64,000 nt of DNA, from the NCBI GenBank assembly GCA_025666215.1, contig CP102593.1, positions 1,687,001 to 1,751,000 of the forward strand, given 5' to 3'. Below, piece by piece: positions 56,231 to 64,000 of the stretch. This stretch comes from Xanthomonas campestris pv. phormiicola (GTDB lineage: Bacteria; Pseudomonadota; Gammaproteobacteria; Xanthomonadales; Xanthomonadaceae). The translations under genes were made by a program, and so were the position numbers. Under the pieces are notes generated by a model, which was not told the origin of the DNA, made no database searches, and saw nothing but the letters and a program-made list of their open reading frames with translations. Each line of letters begins with the position of its first letter. Within the stretch, counting starts at the first letter, position 1.

Positions 56231-57670
56231 ATGAAGCGTGCGACAGGGTTCGCGGCGTTTGTCTGTGTCTTGATCGCGGCGTGTTCGGCCGTGAATCCCG
56301 GTCCCGGTCCGGGACCGCAACAGGGCAATGGCGGCGTGCTGCCGACCAAGCCGGGATCCGTGGCCGGCGCCTGCGTGCCGCCCGGGTCGCCGAATTCGAA
56401 CTGGTTTCCGCACGCGAATACGCCGGCGCCGGATTCGACGGCTTTCGGTTCCGACAGCACCAATTGCGACTTCCACATCTGGTCGTGGAATGCGTTCCTG
56501 TGGCTGACCCAGGACGTGGGCGGGCAGCCGCGGTTCCTGACCATGACCACCGACGGCATCGGCGGTGTCGCCGACGGCGTGCTGGACCCGTTGATCGGCC
56601 GCGCGCAGCAGGCGCGCACCGTGGAGCTGATCGATCAGGCCGGGCCGGACGGGGTGTTGGTGGACCGCAACGGACGCGCGGTCTACTACTCGATCCACTC
56701 CAACGACGTCTTCGGCCAGTTCATCGCCGGCAACGGCCTGCAGGACCCCAGGCGACTGCGCGCATTCGATCCCGACACGGCCTTTCCGGTGGGCAGCATG
56801 ACCCTGAAGGCGGCGTGGAAGGTGGTGCAGCCGGGCGAGGACGTCTCGACGTTCTATACCCGCCAGGCGCAGATCGCGAAGCTGGGCATGCGCAAGGGCA
56901 AGATCGTCGCCACCGCCGACACCGAAACCCAGACCGTGGCGCTGGTCGGCTTCCATATCGGCGGCACGGTCAACGGGCATCCGGAAATGATCTGGGCCAC
57001 CTTCGAACACCAGGCCAATGCGCCGGACCTGCCGCAGCCGATGGAGAAGATGCAGCCGAACGACATCGTCTCCAGCAAGGATTGGACGTTCTATCAGGCC
57101 AATACCCCGATGAAGCAGTGCAACCTCAACGCCGCCGGTTCCGGTGCGCTGACCTTGAACGCGCAGACGCAGACCCTGAGCCCGGTCACCCAGGTGTGCC
57201 GCATGGTGCCGTACGGCGGGCAGAAGCCGTGCCCGCCCGGGGCGACGGACTGCAACATCCCCAACATCATGTCGATGAACACATCGGTGCACAGCCAGTT
57301 GAACGATGTGTGGAAGAACTACTTCGAGGTCGGCGCGATCTGGTTCAACCAGCTGGACGCGCTGCAGCCCAACTGCACCTTCCAGCCCGGCTCGTCGCTG
57401 GAGTGCGTGCCGCCGGATAAAAAATCGCCGCTGCTCACCGGTTCGATGCGCCTGTCCAATTCCACCATCGAGACCTTCACCCAGGTGCAGAGCGCGCAGG
57501 ACAACTGCTTCGCCTGCCACAACACCACCCAGGTGATTTCGCCCGATCCGCGCGCGCAGTCGTTGCCGGGGCTGAACGTCAACCTCAGCCATGTGGTGAT
57601 CAACGACTACTTCCAGGCGCAGCTGCCGCAGAAGGCGCCACCGGCGCCGCGGCCGGCCGCGCAGCGCTGA
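56231..57670 (+). CDS. Putative c-type-cytochrome-like lipoprotein of the CTQ oxidase cluster
   Basis: 479 residues from an ATG with GGAG seven bases upstream. The leader AAFVCVLIAACSAVN carries a lipobox with Cys18, so a lipid-anchored periplasmic protein is likely. A Gly/Pro linker follows (NPGPGPGPQQGNGG). Most of the protein has no motif I know (DFHIWSWNAFLWLTQDVGG, GFHIGGTVNGHPEMIWATFEHQ). A single haem-c motif CFACH lies at 426-430 near the C-terminus. It is 36 bases upstream of the LodA-like gene on the same strand, suggesting a functional partner, perhaps an electron acceptor. Known LodA/LodB units are usually described as two genes. Confidence 0.78.
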   Translation: MKRATGFAAFVCVLIAACSAVNPGPGPGPQQGNGGVLPTKPGSVAGACVPPGSPNSNWFPHANTPAPDSTAFGSDSTNCDFHIWSWNAFLWLTQDVGGQPRFLTMTTDGIGGVADGVLDPLIGRAQQARTVELIDQAGPDGVLVDRNGRAVYYSIHSNDVFGQFIAGNGLQDPRRLRAFDPDTAFPVGSMTLKAAWKVVQPGEDVSTFYTRQAQIAKLGMRKGKIVATADTETQTVALVGFHIGGTVNGHPEMIWATFEHQANAPDLPQPMEKMQPNDIVSSKDWTFYQANTPMKQCNLNAAGSGALTLNAQTQTLSPVTQVCRMVPYGGQKPCPPGATDCNIPNIMSMNTSVHSQLNDVWKNYFEVGAIWFNQLDALQPNCTFQPGSSLECVPPDKKSPLLTGSMRLSNSTIETFTQVQSAQDNCFACHNTTQVISPDPRAQSLPGLNVNLSHVVINDYFQAQLPQKAPPAPRPAAQR

Positions 57671-57706
57671 TGCGCGCCATTCCATCCGGATCAGGAGCAG
57701 ATCATC

Positions 57707-59833
57707 ATGTCCAGCAACGTCTTTCGAGTGCATCCGGCGATCGGCATCGGCCGCGTCGGCGATAGCCAGGAGTTCTATCTGGCGCCGGTGACCGCGGCCG
57801 GCGCACGCGGCGCCGACGGCCTGATGGGCGGGTTGCCGGTGCAGCCCGGTACCGAGTCCACGCCGATCACCGCCGACCAGTTCCGCGATGCCGACGGCAA
57901 CGTCAAGCGCCAGGCCGCGCGGTTCCACATCTACGCCTATCCCAGCGGCAGTTCCGGCACGTATCCCAACGGCGGCGGCACGCGCGTGGACGTGGGCAGC
58001 ACGGTCGGCGGCAAGACGGTCAAGGACATCGTCTGGACCGTGCATGTGGCCAACAAGAAGCTCAACAACTATTCGACGGTGAGCAAGGACGGCCAGTTTC
58101 GCGGTATCGAGGCCTACACGCTGCAGTGTCAGGGCCAGTTGCAGCTGCGCAATGCGAACTACCCCGATTCGGCCAACCCCAGCGATCCCAACGACCCGAC
58201 GCGTCTGCAGCAGTTGGTCATCGACCCAGGTCCGCGTGCGATCAGCGTCGCTGCCGGCAGTACGGCGCCGGTCGGCTTCGATATGCAGACCACCGCCAGC
58301 TATGCCGATACCGCCGGCACGATCCAGCAGGCGCCGGACTATCCGGTCAGCTTTCCGTCGATGTTCCATACGCTTCACGAGCCGCTGGGCGCGCTCGACT
58401 CGTTGGGCGACATGCGCGTGGAAGCCAACGGCGCGCTGATCGTGGCCGGCGGCTTTGCGCGGACCTCGGCGGTCGTGCAGGCCGACGGAAGCTATCCGCC
58501 GTTGGCGGATGCGACCGAGAACGGCCTGTGGTACGACGATGCCGCCGACGGCCCGGTCAATGCCGTGCTGATCTTCAGCGACGGCTCCAGCGCCAGCGTG
58601 CAGGGCGCCTGGTACGTCACCGGCGATCCGGGCTACGCGCCGCAGACCCGCAATGTGGTCTCCACCTGGGACGACGTCTACGACGTGTGGGTGCGCGACC
58701 TGGGGCTGGTGCCGTCGCTGTACGCCAACAACGCCTTCGTCGGCACCTATCGGCCGTCCTTCAGCGACGACATCCAGCCGATCTTCCACGCGGCCATGCT
58801 GCAGCGCTGGAACACCAACCTGCCGTCGGGCGCGATCAGGGGCCACGACATGATCGGGCAGATCCAGCCGACCGACGACCCGACCGCCAAGATCCCCAAC
58901 CTGAAGACCTTGATCCGCGATCCGGCCTCCCCGGCCGATACCCAGACCGGCTCGCCGATGATGCCGCTCTCGCTCGGCGATGCGCAGAAGAGCTTCCTCA
59001 GCGTCAGCGCGACCCAGTACTTCCTGCTCAACCAGTGGCATGGCAAGAACTACGTGCAAGGCGGCGCACCGACGCTGGGGCCAGGCGAGCTGCTGGACCG
59101 GGTCACGCTGCAGAACTGCCTGGGCGGGCGCTACAGCCCGGGCATCGAGGTCTCGTTCCCGATCCGCGACACCCATCTCTACGTGACGCAATGGCAGCAA
59201 CGCGATTGCGGGCCGTTCCGCATCAACCAGGCATCGCTGGACTACGGCAGCGCGCAGAAGGGCAAGGCGTTCCTGAGCTTCGGCTACGTGCCGCTGCAGT
59301 CGCAGCCGGTGGAGCCAGGCGATCTGTCCAAGTTCATGTCGGTGCCCTGGCATACCGACTACAACTCCTGCGCCACCCATCTGCCCGATCCCAACCCCGG
59401 AGCCGGCAGCAGCAACCCGAACACCCTCCCGAACAACACCCTGTACTGGTCGTGGCCGGCGGAGCGGCCATTCGCGGTCTATCCGGTGGCGTTGTGCCAG
59501 GTCGATCCGGACGACGAGACATGGTATCCGGGCCCGCAGGTGTACTCGGTACGCGGCAGCGGCACCGACAGCGACTATCCGGCGCAGGTCGGGCGCTTCC
59601 AGGACTACGCGGATTTCGTCGCCAACTGGGCCAAGGTGGGCTTCGTCGTCAGCGGTGCGCAGATCGCGCAGGTGGCGGGACAGCCGCCGTATCCGGCGGA
59701 CATGTTCCTGGAAGTGGCGAGCCTGTTCGGCGTGGGCCAGGAGTTCGTCGCGCCCTGGCCGATGGCGAACATTCCGGCCTATCCGCCGCCGTCGTCGGCC
59801 GCGGCGAGCGCCGACGCCGATGGTCTCGCCTGA
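57707..59833 (+). CDS. LodA/GoxA-family cysteine tryptophylquinone (CTQ) oxidase
   Basis: 708 residues starting FRVHPAIGIGRVGDSQEFYL, the N-terminal signature of the LodA family (lysine epsilon-oxidase LodA, glycine oxidase GoxA). CTQ forms between a Cys and a Trp: candidates are Cys471 in RVTLQNCLGGRYSPG and Trp581 or Trp583 in LYWSWPAERP. Other family segments: FPSMFHTLHEPLG, PWHTDYNSCATHLPDPNP, MFLEVASLFGVGQEFVAPWP. Members oxidatively deaminate amino acids, usually releasing hydrogen peroxide; the substrate here is unknown. No signal peptide. Overlaps the LodB-like gene by 14 bases. Confidence 0.92.
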   Translation: MSSNVFRVHPAIGIGRVGDSQEFYLAPVTAAGARGADGLMGGLPVQPGTESTPITADQFRDADGNVKRQAARFHIYAYPSGSSGTYPNGGGTRVDVGSTVGGKTVKDIVWTVHVANKKLNNYSTVSKDGQFRGIEAYTLQCQGQLQLRNANYPDSANPSDPNDPTRLQQLVIDPGPRAISVAAGSTAPVGFDMQTTASYADTAGTIQQAPDYPVSFPSMFHTLHEPLGALDSLGDMRVEANGALIVAGGFARTSAVVQADGSYPPLADATENGLWYDDAADGPVNAVLIFSDGSSASVQGAWYVTGDPGYAPQTRNVVSTWDDVYDVWVRDLGLVPSLYANNAFVGTYRPSFSDDIQPIFHAAMLQRWNTNLPSGAIRGHDMIGQIQPTDDPTAKIPNLKTLIRDPASPADTQTGSPMMPLSLGDAQKSFLSVSATQYFLLNQWHGKNYVQGGAPTLGPGELLDRVTLQNCLGGRYSPGIEVSFPIRDTHLYVTQWQQRDCGPFRINQASLDYGSAQKGKAFLSFGYVPLQSQPVEPGDLSKFMSVPWHTDYNSCATHLPDPNPGAGSSNPNTLPNNTLYWSWPAERPFAVYPVALCQVDPDDETWYPGPQVYSVRGSGTDSDYPAQVGRFQDYADFVANWAKVGFVVSGAQIAQVAGQPPYPADMFLEVASLFGVGQEFVAPWPMANIPAYPPPSSAAASADADGLA

Positions 59834-60962
59834 GCCGATCGCCGCGATGGCCGCGAACGATCGCCATGCCGTGGCGATCGTCGGCGGCGGCGCGGCCGGA
59901 TGCGCCACCGCACTGGCACTGGCCGCGCGTGGCGTCGAGGATGTCGTCGTGGTCGACATGGGCCGCGCCGCGGGCTGGCGGCTGGGCGAGGCGCTGGCGC
60001 CGACGGCCGGCGCGGCGCTGCAGCGCCTGGGCGTGTGGGACGCGTTCCTGGCGCAGCGGCCGCTGGCGTCGGCTGGCAGTTGCGCCAGTTGGGGCAAGCC
60101 GGAACTGGGCTACAACGACTTCATCGTCGCCGGCCAGGGCAAGGGCTGGCACGTGGATCGCGCCGCCTTCGACGCGATGCTGGCGGCGGCGGTTCCGGCG
60201 CAGGGCGGCACGCTGTTGCGCGGGCTGCGCCTGGGCGCGATCGGCCGCGACGCGGACGGCGGCCATGTCCTGGAACTGCATGGCGAAGATGGCGTTGCGC
60301 GGCGCTTGCGTGCCGGATTCCTGGTGGATGCCAGCGGCATCGCCGCTGCGGCGGTGCGGCGGCTGGGCGTGGCGCGCAACGAGGTGGACTGCCTGGCGTT
60401 CGTCGCCGGCGTCTTCGCGCTGGAACGCGCGGATGCGATCCCATCGCAGGCCTTGCTGGAGGCCTGCCGCGATGGCTGGTGGTACGCGGCGAAGCTGCCG
60501 GGTGGACGCATGATGCTGGCCCTGGCGCTGGAGCCGCGTCGGCAGCGGCATTTCCTGCACACGGCAGCGTGGCTGGCGGCGGCGCAGCAGACCCGGCACG
60601 TCGCGCGCTGGTTGGCGCGCAGCGGTGCGGCGTTGCCCGATGCCGGCGGCTTGATCGCCGCACTGGGGCCGTCGGCGATCCTCAGCCGCGTGGTCGGCGA
60701 GGATTGGCTGGCGGTGGGCGACGCGGCCAGCGCCTACGACCCGCTGACCGCGCACGGCATCGTCAAGGCGCTGCAGGACGGCGAGGCGGCGGCGCACGCG
60801 CTGGCGGCGCGGCTGCAGGGCGGCGGCGCGGCGCCGCTGGCGGCCTACCAGGACGGGGTGTTCGCGCGCTTCCGTGCCTATCTGCGCGAGCGCGGGGCGG
60901 TGTACGCGCGCGAACGGCGCTGGGCGCAAGCGCCGTTCTGGCAGGCGCGGCTGGCGGCTTGA
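59820..60962 (+). CDS. LodB-like FAD-dependent maturase for the CTQ oxidase
   Basis: 380 residues. Rossmann FAD-binding VAIVGGGAAGCATALALAARG at the N-terminus; the second FAD motif WLAVGDAASAYDPLTAHGIVKALQDGEAAAHAL near the C-terminus is typical of the geranylgeranyl-reductase/halogenase-like flavoproteins to which LodB belongs. LodB is needed to build the quinone cofactor in LodA. The ATG at 59820 lies within the end of the lodA-like gene (14-base overlap); an ATG at 59847 is the alternative. Gene order lodA-lodB is as in known systems. Confidence 0.9.
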   Translation: MVSPEPIAAMAANDRHAVAIVGGGAAGCATALALAARGVEDVVVVDMGRAAGWRLGEALAPTAGAALQRLGVWDAFLAQRPLASAGSCASWGKPELGYNDFIVAGQGKGWHVDRAAFDAMLAAAVPAQGGTLLRGLRLGAIGRDADGGHVLELHGEDGVARRLRAGFLVDASGIAAAAVRRLGVARNEVDCLAFVAGVFALERADAIPSQALLEACRDGWWYAAKLPGGRMMLALALEPRRQRHFLHTAAWLAAAQQTRHVARWLARSGAALPDAGGLIAALGPSAILSRVVGEDWLAVGDAASAYDPLTAHGIVKALQDGEAAAHALAARLQGGGAAPLAAYQDGVFARFRAYLRERGAVYARERRWAQAPFWQARLAA

Positions 60963-61143
60963 TCCGGCCGTACAGCAACGCTGGACATGCGTTGGCGAGG
61001 GGAGCGCCAGCCGGAAATACCGATGATGCGCAGGCGCATGCGCCGACCATGCCGGCGCCTGCATGCTGGTACCGTGCATGCCGCGCCAAGGCGGTGTCGG
61101 TCGCCGCTGCCGCCGTGCCGCCGGTTCGGTCAGTCGCCCATGC

Positions 61144-62383
61144 TCATTGCGCGGGCGGCGTCGCCGCGATCAACGCGACGCTGGCGCGCGCGCGCCGGGA
61201 CAGCAGCGGCAAGGTCGCCGCCTGGCGGCCGGGCGCGGCGTACAGCCACAGCGCGCAGCAGGCGGCGTAGGAGGTCAGGTCGCGGCTGCGGAAGGCGACG
61301 AGGCTGGCGCTGTAGCAGTCCGATCCGTGCCGCAGGCGCAGATCGGCGACGTAGTCGAAGGTGTAGTGGCCGGCGTCGTGCCATGGCCATTGCACGCGCT
61401 CCTCGGGGTCGCCGACCTCGGCCGGAACCGGGCAGCGCGCGTTCGGATCCGGGCTGCGTTTGCCGCCCCCGCGCATCGAAACCGAGTCGTTGCAGTTGCC
61501 GGTCCGCGACCGCGCGCAGCTGCGGGCGCCGCGCCAGCCAGCGCGCGGCGTCCCGGTCCTCGGGCGCGGCCTGCACCGGGTCCTGCGGCAGCGGCGCCAG
61601 CGTGTGCCGATAGCGATAGCGCACCTGCAGCACGCGCGCGCTGCTGCGCTCGTCGGCCAGTGGCGACAGCGGGCGCGACAGGGCCAGCGTGTCCTGGAAG
61701 TAGTCGCCGTCGCGATACGCCGCATAGCTGCGGCCGTCGATGCGCAACCAATACAGCGCCTGGTCGCCGCCGCGGCCGTTGATGCTGAACACACCCGCCA
61801 CCGGCTCGCTGCCCGGCGCGTCGCCGGGCGGCGCCAGGAAGCCGTGCGCGGCGTCGCGCCGGCGCACCGCGATTTCGGTGAACAGGCCGGTACCGCCGAC
61901 ATAGGCGCTGTCCAGCAGATCGCGTTGGCCGTCTTCGTCCAGGTCGAACAGGGGGGAGTGGTGGCTGCCGTTCCCGGCGAGGTCGTCCTGCACGCTGTCG
62001 GCGGCGCCCCGGTACTTGCGCAACGCCTGCCACTCGGCAGCGCTGACCCCGGCCGGTTGCGCAGGCGCCGCCGCGGCGCTGCCGTCCGCGTTCGTCGTGG
62101 CGATGTCGAAGCTCAGGCCAGTGCTGTCCACATGCCGCTGCAGTACCGTGTCGATCGGGCTGGGGTCGGTGGCCGGCACCGCCTCGATCTCGCGGCGCAG
62201 CCGTTCCAGCACCTGCGGCAGCGTCGACGTCCCGGTGTCGGCCGCACGCGCTTGCGCCGCGCTGCCGGCGGCCAGCGCAAGCAGCGCGGCCACCGCCAAC
62301 GGTGTCGGCCGTGTCCGTGGCGTCCACCGCGGTGCGGCTTCGGCGACAGGCGCAGGCGCGGCACGCGCCGCGGCATGGTTCAC
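61144..62383 (-). pseudogene. Exported protein gene with a one-base frameshift near 61500
   Basis: The gene starts with GTG at 62383, overlapping the tag stop in GTGA, and has an export segment (PLAVAALLALAAGSAAQARA). It reads well through FDLDEDGQRDLLDSAYVGGTGLFTEIAVRR and RRPQLRAVAD to about 61500. The good frame then moves: the continuation GNCNDSVSMRGGG ... DAGHYTFDYVADLRLRHGSDCYSASLVAFRSRDL lies in another frame ending at 61144. Removing one base in GTTGCCGGTCC (61495-61505) would restore one protein of about 412 residues. I do not know the family; DLDEDGQRDLL resembles VCBS/FG-GAP-like repeats. Confidence 0.72.
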
Positions 62384-62919
62384 GCGCCGCGCATCCACGC
62401 CGGATCCAGCCGCGCGATGCGCGCGAAGGCCGGGCAATCCTCGCGGTGCGCGCCGCGCAGGTAGCCCAGGCTCATCAGGAACTCGCCGGTGATCTCGCCG
62501 CCGGTGAAGCGGAAAGTGCGCTTGAACAGCTTGATCCACTCGGCCTTGGCGCGCGGATGGTGCGCGTCCAGCCAGGCGGCGAAACCGCCGTGCGAGGCGC
62601 GCAGGCCCTGGAGCACCTGCGCGTTGTGGATCGCCGCGTGCACCTTGAGCCGGTTGCGGACGATGCCCGGATCGGCGAGCAGGCGCAGCACGTCGGCCTC
62701 GCCATAGCCGGCGACCGTATCCACATCGAAATCGGCGTAGGCGGCGCGGAAGCCGGCGCGTTTCTTCAGCATCAGTTCCCAGCTCAGCCCGGCCTGGTTG
62801 ATCTCCAATACCAGCCGTTCGAACAGCTCGGGTTCGGCGCGTTGCGGGACGCCGTATTCGTCGTCGTGGTAGGGCCCATGCAGCGCGTGGCCGGGGGCGA
62901 TGTCGCAATAGCTGGTCAT
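62380..62919 (-). CDS. tag: DNA-3-methyladenine glycosylase I
   Basis: 179 residues, base-excision repair of 3-methyladenine. The zinc-snap ligands are present: Cys5 and His18 in YCDIAPGHALHGPYHDDEYG, and His158/Cys162 in AHREDCPAF. LSWELMLKKRAGFRAAYADFD and NRLKVHAAIHNAQ are family signatures. It sits between the DUF4153 gene (15 bases upstream) and the frameshifted exported-protein gene, which overlaps its stop, so all three probably form one transcript. Confidence 0.97.
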   Translation of the reverse strand: MTSYCDIAPGHALHGPYHDDEYGVPQRAEPELFERLVLEINQAGLSWELMLKKRAGFRAAYADFDVDTVAGYGEADVLRLLADPGIVRNRLKVHAAIHNAQVLQGLRASHGGFAAWLDAHHPRAKAEWIKLFKRTFRFTGGEITGEFLMSLGYLRGAHREDCPAFARIARLDPAWMRGA

Positions 62920-62934
62920 GTCGGGCGCACTCCG

Positions 62935-64000
62935 TCAGTCGTCCTGGGCGCTGGTTTCGGGGGAGACTTCGGCGCGCTGCGCATCCGGCAAGGTCAGGTC
63001 TGGCCAGCGCCGCGGCGCCAGTTGCAGCTTGCCGGCGCGCAGCGCGTCGAACGGCGCATCCGCGCGATCGGGCGAGCTGGGCGAGAAATGCACGCGCGCC
63101 ACGTCCTGCCAGCGGTCCTGGTTGTGTGCGTGGATGCGGCATTCCATGCCGAAGTTGTCGGTGTCGTTGCACAGCAGCGCTTCGCTGCTGCCGTCGCCGT
63201 CCAGGTCGCGCACCAGCAGCACGCAGTGGTCCTCGCGCTGGCGACAGCCGCCGTCGTGCAGGGTGCCGGCGAGCAGCGCCTGCCACCAGCCATCGCCGGG
63301 ATCGGCGCTGCCGGCGGCGAGCGGGATGTGCTGGCGCAGTTCGGCCGGAGCGGCAATGCGCTCCGGCGCGCGCTTCTCGCCGCTGGCGTCGTCGTCGCCG
63401 CCCCAGCGCTGCGTGCGCTGCAGGATGCGTTGCAGCCGTTCGCGCTGCGCCGGGTCCTCGGCGAAGCCGGGCGCATCGCGTAGCGACTGCGCCGCCTGGT
63501 AGCCGCGGCGGCCGCTGTCGAAGCGCAGGTAGTACAGGTCCACGTCCGCGGCCGCGGTGCGGCCATCGGCGAAGCGCTGCAACTGGTTGCCGACCACGAT
63601 GCGGTACCGGTCCAGCAGCGGCGAACTGGCGGCCAGCGCCAGCGCGATCACCGCCCAGGACATGACCCGGTTGACCGGCGCCAGCGGCCGCAGCCAGCGC
63701 CCGCCCGGGCGCAGCACCGCCCACGCGTAGCCGAACGCGTAGCCGCAGGCGACCACCGCCACCAGCACGCCGTTGAAGCGGTCCGCGCTCCAGCCGTACT
63801 GGTCGATGCGCAGCCACAGCGCGTACAGCGCCAGCAGCGCGTACAGCGGCAGGCTCAGCAGGCCGGCGTCGATCAGCCGTCGCAGCCATTGCGGATAGGG
63901 CGGGGTGGCGGCGCCGTCCTGATAGACGGCGTTGACGAACAGCACCAGGGCCGACACCAGGCAGATCAGGATCTTCGCCGCGGCGCGGGTTTCCCACAGC
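62935..64000 (-). CDS. DUF4153-type membrane protein, C-terminal part (gene continues past the right edge)
   Basis: The frame is open from base 63999 to a TGA at 62935 (355 visible residues). The visible start has helices KILICLVSALVLFVNAVY, LLSLPLYALLALYALWLRI and GVLVAVVACGYAFGYAWAVL, then VMSWAVIALALAASSPLLDRYRIVVGNQLQRF, the pattern of DUF4153 proteins. A soluble, presumably periplasmic C-terminal region of about 220 residues follows, with LLVRDLDGDGSSEALLCNDTD. The N-terminal helices lie outside the window. An internal GTG at 63957 is not the true start, since similarity extends upstream of it. Function unknown. Confidence 0.82.
   Translation of the reverse strand, partial: LWETRAAAKILICLVSALVLFVNAVYQDGAATPPYPQWLRRLIDAGLLSLPLYALLALYALWLRIDQYGWSADRFNGVLVAVVACGYAFGYAWAVLRPGGRWLRPLAPVNRVMSWAVIALALAASSPLLDRYRIVVGNQLQRFADGRTAAADVDLYYLRFDSGRRGYQAAQSLRDAPGFAEDPAQRERLQRILQRTQRWGGDDDASGEKRAPERIAAPAELRQHIPLAAGSADPGDGWWQALLAGTLHDGGCRQREDHCVLLVRDLDGDGSSEALLCNDTDNFGMECRIHAHNQDRWQDVARVHFSPSSPDRADAPFDALRAGKLQLAPRRWPDLTLPDAQRAEVSPETSAQDD

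Overview
The window is a high-GC chromosomal segment from a gamma-proteobacterium of the Xanthomonadaceae, most probably Xanthomonas or a close relative. The basis is a set of proteins and arrangements typical of that family: a large TonB-dependent receptor, pilT-pilU, a SAM-riboswitch-led metX-metB-hom operon, aroK-aroB, propeller-type sensor kinases, and intergenic palindromes of the CCCTCTCCC...GGGAGAGGG and GGGACTCGGGACC types. No genus-diagnostic marker such as rRNA is present, so the genus is an inference. No tRNA, rRNA, CRISPR array or transposase gene was found.

Layout. 0-5 kb: end of a TetR-type regulator, a TonB-dependent receptor and a small barrel-like exported protein. 4.9-14 kb: housekeeping genes (hslO, mtgA, a GtrB/ArnC-like glycosyltransferase, a CBS protein, AsmA, a hemolysin III family protein, prfC, an M23 peptidase). 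14-17.7 kb: a methionine operon behind a SAM-I riboswitch. 17.7-26 kb: a hydrolase, a propeller diguanylate cyclase, sdaA, a small glutaredoxin-like protein and a yceI-cytochrome b561-yceI operon. 26-33.5 kb: two tandem paralogous hybrid histidine kinases with periplasmic propellers and an almost identical phosphoacceptor-helix coding segment. 33.5-36.5 kb: an MFS exporter, then an AT-rich two-gene island (exported protein plus small membrane protein). 36.6-41.1 kb: WGR-hemE, a small MITE, aroK-aroB and pdxH. 41.1-46.7 kb: an AAC(6')-like acetyltransferase, a corrinoid-binding-like protein, a soxR/MFS divergon, a D-2-hydroxyacid dehydrogenase, a DUF4426 lipoprotein and proC. 46.9-48.9 kb: an exported protein gene with an in-frame stop, and yggS. 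49-51.3 kb: pilT-pilU. 51.4-56 kb: a cytosolic propeller protein coupled to a MASE1-GGDEF cyclase, then membrane proteins. 56.2-61 kb: a cytochrome-like lipoprotein followed by a LodA/LodB-type cysteine-tryptophylquinone oxidase pair. 61-64 kb: tag, a frameshifted exported-protein gene and the end of a DUF4153 membrane protein.

How the genes work together. The methionine operon covers homoserine formation, acylation and cystathionine formation under one riboswitch. c-di-GMP and phosphorelay input is dense: two diguanylate cyclases and two hybrid kinases, three of these four carrying beta-propeller sensors. The most interesting accessory units are the CTQ oxidase cluster with its extra CxxCH lipoprotein, and the AT-rich exported-protein/membrane-protein pair at 35.2-36.4 kb, whose function I cannot name. 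A family of long inverted repeats (GGGACTCGGGAC type) occurs at four gene boundaries and has contributed the last residues of both hybrid kinases.
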